This document shows, piece by piece, positions 21,339-32,267 of a stretch of DNA of 64,000 nucleotides (within the stretch, counting starts at the first letter, position 1; the number at the start of each line of letters is the position of its first letter). Source of the DNA: Methanolobus sp. (lineage in GTDB: Archaea; Halobacteriota; Methanosarcinia; Methanosarcinales; Methanosarcinaceae); assembly GCA_030154025.1 (NCBI GenBank), contig JASKKT010000001.1:28173-92172 (forward strand), written 5' to 3'. The position numbers were made by a program, and so were the translations under genes. Under the pieces are notes generated by a model, which ran no database searches, was not told where the DNA came from, and saw only the letters and a list, made by a program, of their open reading frames with translations.

Positions 21339-21785
21339 TCAGTCCACTTTGTCATATTTTGATGGAGGCGCCCCGCAGACCGGGCAATTATCCTCGGGTT
21401 TGCCTTCGTGGGTATGGCCACAGACACTGCAAACATAGTAATCGACATCCTCGTTCTTTCCTATCTCCTCCAGGGCCTTTTCAAAGAGCCTTGCATGGAT
21501 CTTTTCCACTTTGTTGGCCACCTCAAAGCTCCATAGTGCCCGGTTGTCACCATCCTTCTTTGCCTCCTCTATGAACCCCGGGTACATGGTCTGGAACTCA
21601 TATTTTTCACCGGCGACAGCTTCTTTCAGGTTGTCCATTGTGGTCCCGATACCACCCATGCGCTGGAGATGGTTGTGGGCATGGACAGTTTCTGCTGCAG
21701 CAGCTGCCCTGAATAGTTTGGCTATCTGAGGATATCCTTCAGCATCCGCCTTTTTAGCAAATGCAAGATAGGTTCTGTTCGCCAT
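21339..21785 (-). CDS. Rubrerythrin
   Basis: 149 aa; C-terminal rubredoxin-like YVCSVCGHTHEGKPEDNCPVCGAPPSKYDKVD. Confidence 0.94.
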   Translation of the reverse strand: MANRTYLAFAKKADAEGYPQIAKLFRAAAAAETVHAHNHLQRMGGIGTTMDNLKEAVAGEKYEFQTMYPGFIEEAKKDGDNRALWSFEVANKVEKIHARLFEKALEEIGKNEDVDYYVCSVCGHTHEGKPEDNCPVCGAPPSKYDKVD

Positions 21786-21974
21786 CGATTCGCCGGTAAA
21801 TGCTGCTTTCAGATTGTCTTTTGAACTTATTTTAAATCCCCCTTTGTCAGAGACAGTTTCACAGTGTTAACTGCCCTCATATCTATTATCTTTAACGCTA
21901 AACTGCAACTATTGGGTAAACAGGTCGGCTCCGGACTGTTGTGTGCAAATTTCCGGCAATCTTCCTGACTCTGT

Positions 21975-22324
21975 TTAGCACAGTCCTGAGGCCTTAAGGA
22001 GCTTTTCCAGGTCTGCTTTTGATGTCTGGACAAAGACCCCTCTTGTGCCGGAAATAAGCACTGTCCAGTCCCCGCCGCTGTACATCCAGTTGTGCTGGGG
22101 CACCCACTTCATCTTGTATAACTGGGTGTAGGCAGTGGCAAGGGCATCGAAGTTCATGTTCACCGCCCCACAGAACTTTGCTGTCATTTCTGCCATCTCT
22201 TTGGACATTTCATCTTGGCCTTGTAATCAGACAGTTTTCCGTCGGCGCTGAATATGCCGGCCGCCATTATCCCTTCGAATTTCAACAGCTCATCTAACGA
22301 TAGGTTGCATTCTTTTCTTTCCAT
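21975..22324 (-). pseudogene. Frameshifted DUF2173-like gene
   Basis: N-terminal frame from 22324 reads MERKECNLSLDELLKFEGIMAAGIFSADGKLSDYKAKMK; the remainder MSKEMAEMTAKFCGAVNMNFD... is in another frame (ORF 21975..22208). Confidence 0.65.
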
Positions 22325-22502
22325 ATTCTAACCCCACTTCAAATAAAAAGGATCCAATGATCCTTATGAAAAAAGAGGCATATTGCCTTATATAAGGGTA
22401 TGGCAACGCCTCAACGATTTCCTAAAGACCACATGCTATGATTCGATTTCCTCAAATGGCAAACAAGCAAAACATAATAAGGAGCAGTGAACTGGAAGAT
22501 GC

Positions 22503-25334
22503 TTATTTGGCCAGCATCTTCTTCAGGAACTGTCCTGTGTGGGAAATCTCGTTCTTTGCAACTTCCTCAGGCGTCCCTTCCGCTATGACCTCGCCGCCCC
22601 TGGCGCCGCCCTCGGGACCCATGTCGATTATCCAGTCCGCGGTCTTGATGACGTCAAGGTTGTGCTCAATGACGATCACAGTATTGCCTGCTTCCACCAG
22701 CCTCTGCAGAACCTCCAGGAGCTTCTTCACATCATCGAAGTGCAGTCCGGTTGTTGGCTCGTCCAGTATATAGACGGTCTTGCCCGTGGAACGCTTGCTC
22801 AGTTCGGTGGCAAGCTTGACCCTCTGGGCCTCACCTCCTGAAAGGGTCGTGGACGACTGGCCAAGCTTGATATAGCCGAGGCCCACATCGTAGAGCGTCT
22901 GCAGCTTGCGGCTGATGGCAGGTATGTTCTCGAAGAACTCCAGTCCTTCCTCCACTGTCATGTCCAGCACCTCGGCGATATTCTTGTCCTTATACGTAAC
23001 CTCCAGGGTCTCGCGATTGTAGCGCTTCCCATGGCATACTTCGCAGGGCACGTACACATCAGGGAGGAAGTGCATCTCTATGGTGATTATCCCGTCGCCC
23101 GAGCATGCCTCGCATCTGCCTCCGCGCACATTGAAACTGAAGCGGCCGGCCTGGTATCCCCTGGCACGGGCTGTCTTTGTCTGTGCGAACAGCTCCCTTA
23201 TGGGTGTGAAGAGATTGGTGTAGGTGGCAGGGTTTGAACGTGGTGTCCTTCCGATGGGTGACTGGTCTATGGTGATGACCTTGTCCACGTGCTCCAGACC
23301 TTCGATATCCCTGAACTTTCCTGGAATCTCCCTGGCCTTGTTAAGTTTTCTGGCAAGCACTTTATTAAGTGTCTCATTGATAAGCGTGCTCTTGCCTGAG
23401 CCGGAAACCCCGGTAATGCATACCAGAATGCCCAGCGGGAACTCCACGTCAACGTCCTTGAGATTGTTCTCGCCTGCACCGTACAGCACTAGCTTGTTCC
23501 TGGGCTTGCGCCTTTTCTCAGGCACGTCGATGGTCACCTTTCCGCTGAGGTATTTCCCCGTAAGCGATTCCTCATTTGCCATTATTTCACCAGGAGTGCC
23601 CTCGGCCACGATCGCACCGCCGTGAATGCCGGCACCGGGACCCATATCAACCACATGGTCGGCGCTGCAGATGGTCTCTTCGTCGTGCTCCACCACAAGG
23701 ACCGTGTTACCGATATCCTTCAGGTGCTTGAGGGTATTGATAAGCCGCAGGTTATCCCTCTGGTGCAGGCCGATACTCGGCTCATCAAGGATGTAGAGCA
23801 CTCCCATGAGGCTTGAGCCTATCTGGGTGGCAAGCCTGATGCGCTGTGCCTCTCCTCCGGAAAGGGTCAGGGTAGCCCTGCTCATAGTGAGATAGTCCAG
23901 GCCTACGTCCACCAGGAAGCCAAGCCTTGCTTTAATCTCTTTCAGGATAAGGCGGGCAATGGCATATTCGCGCTCGTTCAGCTTTGTTTCCAGCACCTGG
24001 AAGAAATGGAGGCACTCCTCCACAGACATATTGGTGACTTCGATGATGTTGTAGCCATCCACCTTTACCGCAAGGCTGGCTGGCTTGAGCCTCTTTCCAT
24101 GGCATACCTGGCAGGGTTTTGTACTGATGTAGCGCTGCATCCTGTTCTTACTGGTCTCGGATTCCGTGTTCTCGAATATCTTGGAAAGGTTCGCGATGAC
24201 CCCTTTGAACCTGCCGGTGTGCCGCCAGGCGCCCCCGTTCCTGCCGATATGGGAAAAGGAGATGGGCTCATCACTTCCATAAAATAAGATGTGCTGTATC
24301 TCCGGGTCAAGTTCGCTGAAGGGAACGTCCATGGAGAATTTAAAGTGCTTTGCAAGTGATTCCACGGACTGCATGTAGTACCCGTCCTTGGTCTTGCTGT
24401 TCCAGGGTTCGATGGCACCCTGGGCAAGACTCAGGCTCTTGTCAGGGACTATCAGGTCAGGGTCGAACTCCATGGCAGTGCCCAGACCGTGGCACTCAGG
24501 ACAGGCGCCTTGCGGACTGTTGAAGGAGAACGCTGCAGGCTCCATTTCCTCAAAGCCTATGCCGCACTCGGAGCAGGCAAGTTTCTCACTGAATGTCAGT
24601 TCCTCTCCGTCGATTATCTGCACCGTGAGGGTGCCGCCGCTCTTCTCAAGCGCCGTCTCCACAGATTGCGAGAGCCTTTCATCTATGCCTTTCTTGATCA
24701 CAAGCCTGTCCACAAGCACATCTATGTTATGCTTGACATAGCGCTCGAGCTCGATATTATCCGCTTCTTCCAGCGAATGGACCTCCCCGTCGATGCGGGC
24801 CCTGGTGAAGCCATCGGCAAGCAGGTCCGCAAGGAGTTTCCTGTACTCTCCCTTCCTCTCCCTTACAACGGGGGCTAGCACGTGTATCTTTGAGCCTTCG
24901 GGTAGCCTCATGATGCTGTCCACTATCTGGTCCACGCTCTGGGTGGCTATGACCCTGCCGCACTGGGGGCAGTGCCTTATGCCTATCCTTGCAAAGAGCA
25001 ACCTGAAATAGTCATAGATCTCGGTAACCGTGCCCACAGTGGACCTGGGGTTCTTGCTTGTGGTCTTCTGTTCTATGGATATGGCAGGCGATAAGCCCTC
25101 GATGTATTCCACATCCGGCTTTTCCATAAGTCCGAGGAACTGCCTGGCATAGGCTGAGAGTGATTCCACATATCTCCTCTGCCCTTCGGCATAGATCGTA
25201 TCAAAAGCGAGTGACGATTTCCCTGAACCGCTGAGCCCGGTTATCACAATGAGTTTATCCCGGGGCAATGTCAGGTCAAGGTTTTTAAGGTTATGTTCTT
25301 TTGCACCTTTTATTACTATATTACTCAAGGACAT
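22503..25334 (-). CDS. uvrA: Excinuclease ABC subunit A
   Basis: 943 aa; [35 protein letters not shown], two ABC domains, Zn motifs. Confidence 0.98.
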   Translation of the reverse strand: MSLSNIVIKGAKEHNLKNLDLTLPRDKLIVITGLSGSGKSSLAFDTIYAEGQRRYVESLSAYARQFLGLMEKPDVEYIEGLSPAISIEQKTTSKNPRSTVGTVTEIYDYFRLLFARIGIRHCPQCGRVIATQSVDQIVDSIMRLPEGSKIHVLAPVVRERKGEYRKLLADLLADGFTRARIDGEVHSLEEADNIELERYVKHNIDVLVDRLVIKKGIDERLSQSVETALEKSGGTLTVQIIDGEELTFSEKLACSECGIGFEEMEPAAFSFNSPQGACPECHGLGTAMEFDPDLIVPDKSLSLAQGAIEPWNSKTKDGYYMQSVESLAKHFKFSMDVPFSELDPEIQHILFYGSDEPISFSHIGRNGGAWRHTGRFKGVIANLSKIFENTESETSKNRMQRYISTKPCQVCHGKRLKPASLAVKVDGYNIIEVTNMSVEECLHFFQVLETKLNEREYAIARLILKEIKARLGFLVDVGLDYLTMSRATLTLSGGEAQRIRLATQIGSSLMGVLYILDEPSIGLHQRDNLRLINTLKHLKDIGNTVLVVEHDEETICSADHVVDMGPGAGIHGGAIVAEGTPGEIMANEESLTGKYLSGKVTIDVPEKRRKPRNKLVLYGAGENNLKDVDVEFPLGILVCITGVSGSGKSTLINETLNKVLARKLNKAREIPGKFRDIEGLEHVDKVITIDQSPIGRTPRSNPATYTNLFTPIRELFAQTKTARARGYQAGRFSFNVRGGRCEACSGDGIITIEMHFLPDVYVPCEVCHGKRYNRETLEVTYKDKNIAEVLDMTVEEGLEFFENIPAISRKLQTLYDVGLGYIKLGQSSTTLSGGEAQRVKLATELSKRSTGKTVYILDEPTTGLHFDDVKKLLEVLQRLVEAGNTVIVIEHNLDVIKTADWIIDMGPEGGARGGEVIAEGTPEEVAKNEISHTGQFLKKMLAK

Positions 25335-25583
25335 GTCTGTATTTTCATAAGGTGGTTAGTAAGTAAAGTTTGCGGTAACTATGTTCATGAATACGTTTCA
25401 GGCATATCCTGCTTTTCGACAGCCTGCGCAATCCCTTGAAACAAATGCAGATGAAAATTACTTTGCAGACAGCAAAAATCCTTCTGACAAGGATTATATG
25501 CTGTAAAACACTATTAACCCAGGAGTGCATATAATACAAAGGAAGAAAAAGACAATACAAGTAATTATACTGAGGCTTGGATC

Positions 25584-26465
25584 ATGGTGAAATGGAAACG
25601 GGATATGGGACTGGAAGCAAGGATGGTCATAACGATGTTCCTGCTGGCTGCAGTTTATCTTTTCTTCCTGGCAGCCCTCGCTTTTCTTGATACCCCTGTG
25701 GGATTCATCCTTATCTTCATAGGCTTGTTCATGGGTCTGCAATATTATTACTCTGACAGGCTGGTCCTCTGGTCAATGAACGCCAGAGTGGTTTCGGAAG
25801 CAGAGGCTCCGAACCTTCATCAGACCATCACAAGGCTGTGCGCCATGGCCGACCTGCCGAAGCCCAAGATCGCTATTGTAAGGACTCCTATGCCAAATGC
25901 CTTTGCAACCGGGAAGGGCCCCAACAGCGCAGTGGTGGCGGTCACCACCGGGCTGATGGACAGGCTCAACCAGGGGGAACTCGAGGCCGTACTGGCCCAT
26001 GAACTCAGCCACGTCAAGAACAGGGACATGACCGTGCTGACCATAGCCAGTTTCCTCTCCACCGCTGCCTTTTATCTTGTAAGGTATGGTATGTACTTTG
26101 GCGGCTTCGGCAACAACAGGAAAGGCGGAGGCAGTATAATCCTTGTATGGGTCATTTCCATTGCCGTATGGGTGATCAGTTTCCTGCTCATCCGCGTGCT
26201 TTCGCGCTACCGTGAGCTTGCTGCCGACAGGGGTGCAGCCATGGTCACAGGTAATCCCGGCAATCTGATCTCTGCACTGATGAAGATAAGCGATACTATG
26301 CCAAAGATACCTACGGAAGACCTGAGGAAGGCCGAAGGCATGAACGCGTTCTTTATCGTACCTGCTTTATCGGGTTCTTCTGTCATGAGCCTCTTCTCCA
26401 CACATCCGACAACGGAAAAGCGTATAGCTGAGCTTGAGAAGATGCAGAGGGAGATGGAGTCCTGA
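25584..26465 (+). CDS. htpX: HtpX-like zinc metalloprotease (M48)
   Basis: 293 aa; VLAHELSHVKNRD, ELAADRGAAMVTGNP. Confidence 0.93.
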   Translation: MVKWKRDMGLEARMVITMFLLAAVYLFFLAALAFLDTPVGFILIFIGLFMGLQYYYSDRLVLWSMNARVVSEAEAPNLHQTITRLCAMADLPKPKIAIVRTPMPNAFATGKGPNSAVVAVTTGLMDRLNQGELEAVLAHELSHVKNRDMTVLTIASFLSTAAFYLVRYGMYFGGFGNNRKGGGSIILVWVISIAVWVISFLLIRVLSRYRELAADRGAAMVTGNPGNLISALMKISDTMPKIPTEDLRKAEGMNAFFIVPALSGSSVMSLFSTHPTTEKRIAELEKMQREMES

Positions 26466-27037
26466 TGGGCCTGCGGGATATGTTCGACTCGGTGCTTGGA
26501 AAGAGCAGGCTACCTGAAGCAAAGACGGACCGCCTGTTTGCAATATCCACAGCCGTGGTGACCATGGAGATGAACATGAACCTTGTACCCTCAGGTTCTG
26601 CAGGCATCTGCTTCAAGTCCATGGACATGTCTCGCTACCAGGCGGTCAGGGAAGAGATAGAAGGCCTGCTTAAGCATAGTGCGGCTGAGACCGGCACTGA
26701 CTACCGGCTTGAGAAGGACGAGTACAATTTCCTATGGGTTGTACTGAAAGACCCTGATTTTGAGGATCTTGTGACCACTATCCATATGATCTCCCAGACA
26801 CTCATTGAAGGCGGTTTCGGAGAGCAGTTGCTGTGTGCCGTTTACAGGTTCGAGAGCAAGGGTCCTGTCTACTGGATATATAACTTCAAGCAGGGAAGCT
26901 ACTATCCCTTCGTGCCAAGGGAAAAGAACAAGAGGGACAACTCCACGGAGATGAGGCTCAAGTCACTCATAGAAAAGGAGCTGCCCGTTGAGAAGAATCT
27001 GGAAAAATGGTATCCTCTGTGGGGAATGCCATTCTGA
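26465..27037 (+). CDS. PspA-associated protein PspAB-like
   Basis: 190 aa; immediately follows htpX and sits next to PspA; MGLRDMFDSVLGKSRLPEAKTDRLFAISTAV. Confidence 0.75.
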   Translation: MGLRDMFDSVLGKSRLPEAKTDRLFAISTAVVTMEMNMNLVPSGSAGICFKSMDMSRYQAVREEIEGLLKHSAAETGTDYRLEKDEYNFLWVVLKDPDFEDLVTTIHMISQTLIEGGFGEQLLCAVYRFESKGPVYWIYNFKQGSYYPFVPREKNKRDNSTEMRLKSLIEKELPVEKNLEKWYPLWGMPF

Positions 27038-27042
27038 ATCTC

Positions 27043-27321
27043 TCAGCCTTCCAGTAAGCCGTCGCCTGCGAAGATCTGTCTTGCTTCCCTGAGACTGAGA
27101 TCCTCAGGCGGGACGATGACATCAGATTCCTTGAGGTCGCTATCGTCAAGTTTCTTTCCCTTGGACCTTATGCAGTTAAGGAGCTTTGAGAGCTCGGCCC
27201 TGTATTCCTCTTCCTTTCCCTCTGCCACCAGTTCCACTATCCTGTTGTCGATGGCGTTGAGTTCATCGAACAGGCCGCTTGGCACCTCGTACTGCCCTTC
27301 CTCGGATATCCTTATTATCAT
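27043..27321 (-). CDS. PspA-associated protein PspAA-like
   Basis: 92 aa; MIIRISEEGQYEVPSGLFDELNAIDNRIVELV; overlaps the pspA 3' end. Confidence 0.75.
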   Translation of the reverse strand: MIIRISEEGQYEVPSGLFDELNAIDNRIVELVAEGKEEEYRAELSKLLNCIRSKGKKLDDSDLKESDVIVPPEDLSLREARQIFAGDGLLEG

Positions 27322-28016
27322 TTTCCCGCCTCCTTCTTAAGCCTTGCAAGCTCGCTATCCACGCCGGACTGCGCACTGAGCTTTGCAAGCTCCCGGTCTA
27401 TATCGTCTCCGCTGCTGGTGAAGTCTTCAAGGGTGCCTGCCTCGATGAGCTCATCAAGGGCCGATGCACGGGCCTTCATATCCTCGGTCTTGTTCTCGGC
27501 TCTCTCGATGGCAAGTCCCACATCTGCCATTTCCTCGCTGATGCCCGATACTGACTCGCTTATCTTGACCTGGGCCTCGGCTGCGGAATACTGTGCCTTG
27601 ATGGTCTCCTTCTTTGTCCTGAAGACCTCAACCTTGGTGGAAAGGCGTTTCTCTGCGGCCACAAGTTTCTCCTGCTCCTTCTCCAGCTCTGCTATCTGCA
27701 TATCGAGGCCCTGTATCTGTGTGCTGAGCGCGCTCTTCCTTTCGAGTGCCAGCCTTGCAAGGTCTTCCCTGTCGGCTTTGATGGCATCCCTTGCCTGTGA
27801 ATCGAACTTGTCCATGCTCTGCTGGAGCTTCGAGCGCTGCAGCTGGAGCCTCTTCTTGGAGGTAGCTACCTCTGCCACACCGCGTTTGACATTCTGCAAC
27901 ATCTCAAGCTGCTTCTCGTAAGAGTAATCCAGTGTCTCACGCGGATCCTCCATCTTGTTGAGCATTTTGTTCATCTTAGACTTAACTACGATTTCCATTC
28001 TATTGAATAAACCCAT
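27318..28016 (-). CDS. pspA: PspA/IM30 (VIPP1/ESCRT-III-like) family protein
   Basis: MGLFNRMEIVVKSKMNKMLNKMEDPRETLDYSYEKQLEMLQNVKRGVAEVATSKKRLQ; coiled coil. Confidence 0.92.
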   Translation of the reverse strand: MGLFNRMEIVVKSKMNKMLNKMEDPRETLDYSYEKQLEMLQNVKRGVAEVATSKKRLQLQRSKLQQSMDKFDSQARDAIKADREDLARLALERKSALSTQIQGLDMQIAELEKEQEKLVAAEKRLSTKVEVFRTKKETIKAQYSAAEAQVKISESVSGISEEMADVGLAIERAENKTEDMKARASALDELIEAGTLEDFTSSGDDIDRELAKLSAQSGVDSELARLKKEAGK

Positions 28017-28293
28017 GATCTTCCTCCCGGTATAATTCCTCAAGTACTGATATTGGCTTATGTTGTATCTGTCTGTCGGATACTTTAAATTTTCTTCACT
28101 GTCTATTATCTAAAGTTACAAAAAGCATATCACATTTGTCCTGCAAGAGTGCCTCTTAAATTTATGGATATGTTTCTTTCGGAGGCTGGGTCACTATTTT
28201 GTACTTTTCTGCATCAGGTATATTTTAGTAACGCTCATCTATATTAATATGTAGAAGCCAATCATAGAATACCAACAAACAGAAGGAATCGAT

Positions 28294-28791
28294 ATGAAAA
28301 CACTGGTAACATACCTTTCACAGACCGGGAATACGAAGAAAGTGGCTGAAGCTATCTATGGCGAACTCTCAGGCGAAAAAGAAATAAAGCCCATATCCGA
28401 GGTCAAGGACCTTGGGGGCTACGACCTTGCCTTCATAGGCTTCCCTGTGATGCAGTTCGACATTCCCCCAAAGGTGCGCAGCTTCCTTACGGAGAACACA
28501 AAGGGCAAGAATATTGCAGTATTCATGACCCACGCTGTCCCCGAGGGCTCTGAGGCCATCCAGTCCTGGACCGGCTCAGTAAAGCAGACCGTAGCGGATG
28601 CAAATCTCCTTGGGATATTCGAATGCCAGGGTGAGCTTGCCCAGCATGTCATCGATATGCTGCTGAAAGCAGAAGATCCCCAGATGAAGGCATTCGGTGA
28701 GATGGGCCCGTCCACAAAGGGACAGCCTGATGAGAACCGTCTCAAGAAGGCGCGCCAGTTCGCCAAAGACGTTCAGGCCAAGATGAAATAA
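28294..28791 (+). CDS. Flavodoxin family protein
   Basis: 165 aa; MKTLVTYLSQTGNTKKVAEAIY FMN-binding motif. Confidence 0.9.
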   Translation: MKTLVTYLSQTGNTKKVAEAIYGELSGEKEIKPISEVKDLGGYDLAFIGFPVMQFDIPPKVRSFLTENTKGKNIAVFMTHAVPEGSEAIQSWTGSVKQTVADANLLGIFECQGELAQHVIDMLLKAEDPQMKAFGEMGPSTKGQPDENRLKKARQFAKDVQAKMK

Positions 28792-28810
28792 GTCCTTTCC
28801 GAGGTATCAA

Positions 28811-29008
28811 ATGGCAGATCAGAAAAAAGCCCCGGTATTCTGCGAGAACTATTGCTTCATCTGTAAAGGAGCGCGGGCCGGAAACAGCCTGTGCAGGACA
28901 TTGCAGAACATCGAACTGAAGATAGTCGGGAAGAACGGATGCATATGGGGTAAGGCGAGGACACAGTACTACGGTGTCACGCCTGATAAGCCATTGCCTA
29001 AAAAATAA
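28811..29008 (+). CDS. Small Cys-rich protein
   Basis: 65 aa; CENYCFICKGARAGNSLCRTL...NGCIWG; 20 bp after the flavodoxin gene. Confidence 0.65.
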   Translation: MADQKKAPVFCENYCFICKGARAGNSLCRTLQNIELKIVGKNGCIWGKARTQYYGVTPDKPLPKK

Positions 29009-29014
29009 GGATCA

Positions 29015-29042
29015 GATAAAAGGCCAGTTTATGCCTTTTATC
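29015..29042. terminator. Bidirectional hairpin between convergent genes
   Basis: gataaaaggc ... gccttttatc, 10-bp stem. Confidence 0.6.
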
Positions 29043-29068
29043 CTTCTTTGTCCTGCTTTTCTGTACTT

Positions 29069-32000
29069 TCAGTTAGCCTTGATATACTCTATCATCTTCG
29101 GCGTCAGCAGCGGTGCAATCTGAGGCAGCATGTTAGGCATCAGGTTGCTCATTGCCGCAGGCATGAGGTCAGGCATCTGCTCCTTCATGTGAGCCGGCAT
29201 GGGCACTCTCTTCTCCACTGCCACGAGCATCTTCGGCATGACCTTAGGCATCAGGGACGGCATGAGCAGGGGCATCATCTTCGGCATCATGGGCTTCATG
29301 AGCGCATCCATGCCCGGCACGTACTTTACCGTCTTCATCATGGCCTGCATGTATGAGGGCATGGCGCCTATCATATCCGGCAGCAGCTCCACCATCATCT
29401 CCGTCATGTTCTCGGGCTCCATGAGCTCGATCATCTTCTCGAAGGTCATCCATGCTCCCAGTGCCACATTGGTGGTGTCGGGGATATCGTATCCCAGGCT
29501 GCGGGCTGCAAGCGCTCCAAGGTCCTGTATCTCCATGTTGACATTGTTATCCCTTGCAGCCACCCTGAACTGCACCAGGCAGCAGGGGCAGAGCGCGGCC
29601 ATGATATCGGCTTTCTGGTCCTTTGCCTCCTGCAGGCGGACGTTACCTATTCTGCTCGCCACTTCCGGCTCGTCTATGAGGGTCACAACGGAGCCGCAGC
29701 AAAGTGCTCTCTCCCTGTTGTGCTCCATCTCCCTGAATTCCACGCCCGGGATAGCCTTGAGCAACTCCCTGGGGGCGTCGTATATGCCTGCACCCGCCCT
29801 TCCGATATGGCATGAGTCGTGCCATGCCACAACCTTGTTCAGGGGCTGCTTGAACTTCGGCTTGAGCACGTCAAGCTTATCGGCCAGCACCTCTGAGTAG
29901 TGCTTTGCCTCTATCCCGTACTCCATCCCTAGCTTCTCAGCCCACTGCGGGTAGATGGTCCTCCACATGAGCAGGCATGCGGGACATGAGGTGACAACCG
30001 TTTTTACACCCTTCTTCTGCATATTGGCGGTATTCATCTTCATGATCTTCTCGAACAGGTCCCACTTGCCTGCAACAAGCATCGGTATTCCACAGCAGGA
30101 TTCCTTGTCTCCGAGGTAAGTGAACTCCACTCCTGCCTCGTCAAGCAGGCGCACTGTGCCCACGGCAACATCCCTTTCCACAAAGGAGGCAGTACATCCT
30201 GCAAAATAGCCGATCTCTGCCTTGTCCTTGATCTTGGCCCTGATATCATCGGGAAGCCACTGGTCCCTGTCCTTCCTGTAACTGGCCCAGATGTTCCTCT
30301 CCTTTTCCAGGCTCTGGGCCATGATCTCAAAGGGAGGGATGGTCATCATCTTCTTCTTCTGGACCAGATTCTCCCGGAGTGTCATCCAGGAACGCTCGAT
30401 GGGCAGGTCCAGCTGGCAGTAATGGTCGCACATCTCACAGGTGGTACATGCAAGGAAAGTGTCAGCCTGTTCCTGGTCCAGTTCCATTCTTCCCCCGACG
30501 TATTCCTTAAGGAAGAACCACTTGCCCCTGGGTGACTGGGATTCCCATCCCCTTCCATAGTACTGGTCGCACTCGTTGACGCAGTATCCACACTGTGCGC
30601 AGGTGAAAGCGTGTGAGAGCACGTCCCCTGGAATGCCTTTCTCGTCCCTGAAGTCCTGCCTGCCGACCCCTGACATGTTGCCAATGGTACGTGCCATGGG
30701 TTCGAATGCCCTTGCAAAGGAAAGCCCCATCTGCATAAGGGATTTGCCTGTCAGTGTCTCCGGGTTCATGATGTCGTCGGGGTCCGTGCTCTTCTTGAGT
30801 TCACGTATCTTTGCCAGCCTCTCCCCGAAGACTTTTTCCGCCTTCCTGGAGAAGTACAGTCCCGAAGAGTAGATCCTTCCGCCATTGTCCTCTGCTATCT
30901 TCACAATGCTCAGGGCCAGCGGGAAAGCAAGGTTATATCTGGAAGACCTTTCGGAATGAGGTATGAAGCACAGCATAACTGCCTCATCGCCCTTAACGAC
31001 CATGCCTTCCACAAGTACCGGGAGGCCGATCTTCTTTCCAATTTCCTCGAACATCGTCCCTATTCTGTCCACAGGCACGACCACTTCGGCGGGTATGAAG
31101 GAAGGACCAAGCCTCTTGACCTTCATGGACCTGAACCATTCCTGTGTCTCATGCTCTGCTATCTCTTCCGGGAGTATTTCACCGCCAGCTTCCCTTATGA
31201 TATCCTCAAGACCGCTTACATCCCTGGATACAGGGTATGCGAAATTGCATATATACAGTTCCGGCAGGTGAGGCCTGTGCTCATCCACAGGCTCACCATA
31301 GTGAGTCTTAGGTGGTGCCCGGTTCTTCATATTCGCCCATTGAGGGTTCAGGAAAGAGACAGCCCACACCGGAATCTTCCTCTCACCGACTTTCTGTATG
31401 GCTGCCTGCATGCTCGCAGCGTCCGGGAACCCCGCCGAGATGGCAGCGGTCTTCTCATGTTCCCTGAGGCGCAGGGTCACCTGTGTGATTATACCGACGG
31501 TTCCCATGCTGCCGATTATTTTGCCAAGCTCGTCCCCAGAGAAATCCCTGACCTCCCCGTTTGGCAACACCACGCGGGCAGACTCCATGGTGTCCTGTGA
31601 CCAGCCGTATTCATAGCTTCCGTACCCCACACCGTTCTGGGCAAGCCAGCCTCCTACGGTTGCTGATAATGCGCTAGAGGGGACGGCCTGCACTGCCAGG
31701 CCTTCCTCATTCAGTTTTGTCTCAAGGTCATACCAGATGATGCCTGCTCCCACGGTAACCCTGAAATTCTCTTTATCCACCTTTATTATATCCCTCATGG
31801 GCGTGACATCGGCTATTATCCCGCCTTTTGTGGGAATGACGCCGCCATAACCTGAGGATGCGCCTGCCCTTGGTACTACAGGTATGCCATATCTGCGGGC
31901 AAAATTCACAAGCTTTACTGCATCATCCTCATTTCTCAGTTTTACAATTGCAGCCGGTTTTGTGTTACCAAGCATTTTTTTCACAAGGGACGGCAATGCA

Positions 32001-32116
32001 CCCACATCATGAGTGTAGAAATGTCTCTCCTTATCGCTGAAGTTTACCCCTTTGCCAAACATGGATGACAGTCCCTGTTTTTGTTCATCCGTTAACTGAT
32101 ATGTCGTATTTGCCAT
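29069..32116 (-). CDS. Fused FAD-linked oxidase (GlcD/D-lactate dehydrogenase-like) and CCG-domain Fe-S oxidoreductase (GlcF/HdrD-like), with Met/Pro-rich C-terminal tail
   Basis: 1015 aa; PRAGASSGYGGVIPTKGGIIAD, CAQCGYCVNECDQYYG, CTTCEMCDHYCQLDLP, CCG motifs (ESCCGIP, RALCCGSV). Confidence 0.92.
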   Translation of the reverse strand: MANTTYQLTDEQKQGLSSMFGKGVNFSDKERHFYTHDVGALPSLVKKMLGNTKPAAIVKLRNEDDAVKLVNFARRYGIPVVPRAGASSGYGGVIPTKGGIIADVTPMRDIIKVDKENFRVTVGAGIIWYDLETKLNEEGLAVQAVPSSALSATVGGWLAQNGVGYGSYEYGWSQDTMESARVVLPNGEVRDFSGDELGKIIGSMGTVGIITQVTLRLREHEKTAAISAGFPDAASMQAAIQKVGERKIPVWAVSFLNPQWANMKNRAPPKTHYGEPVDEHRPHLPELYICNFAYPVSRDVSGLEDIIREAGGEILPEEIAEHETQEWFRSMKVKRLGPSFIPAEVVVPVDRIGTMFEEIGKKIGLPVLVEGMVVKGDEAVMLCFIPHSERSSRYNLAFPLALSIVKIAEDNGGRIYSSGLYFSRKAEKVFGERLAKIRELKKSTDPDDIMNPETLTGKSLMQMGLSFARAFEPMARTIGNMSGVGRQDFRDEKGIPGDVLSHAFTCAQCGYCVNECDQYYGRGWESQSPRGKWFFLKEYVGGRMELDQEQADTFLACTTCEMCDHYCQLDLPIERSWMTLRENLVQKKKMMTIPPFEIMAQSLEKERNIWASYRKDRDQWLPDDIRAKIKDKAEIGYFAGCTASFVERDVAVGTVRLLDEAGVEFTYLGDKESCCGIPMLVAGKWDLFEKIMKMNTANMQKKGVKTVVTSCPACLLMWRTIYPQWAEKLGMEYGIEAKHYSEVLADKLDVLKPKFKQPLNKVVAWHDSCHIGRAGAGIYDAPRELLKAIPGVEFREMEHNRERALCCGSVVTLIDEPEVASRIGNVRLQEAKDQKADIMAALCPCCLVQFRVAARDNNVNMEIQDLGALAARSLGYDIPDTTNVALGAWMTFEKMIELMEPENMTEMMVELLPDMIGAMPSYMQAMMKTVKYVPGMDALMKPMMPKMMPLLMPSLMPKVMPKMLVAVEKRVPMPAHMKEQMPDLMPAAMSNLMPNMLPQIAPLLTPKMIEYIKAN

Positions 32117-32267
32117 GCTGATCTCCCATTCTTTATTGTTACATAGCCTTTGTAATTATTTTCGATGAAGATTAATTTATATCATGGATATATATACTCG
32201 ATTGAATACTGCAGAATAAGCCTTAATTCAATCAGTTCCATACTGTACAACATGGGTGTGAACGAGG

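Noticed and set aside
29048-29356. His/Arg-rich 102-aa ORF on the plus strand
   Set aside because: Antisense shadow of the Met/Pro-rich tail codons (ATG/CAT complement).
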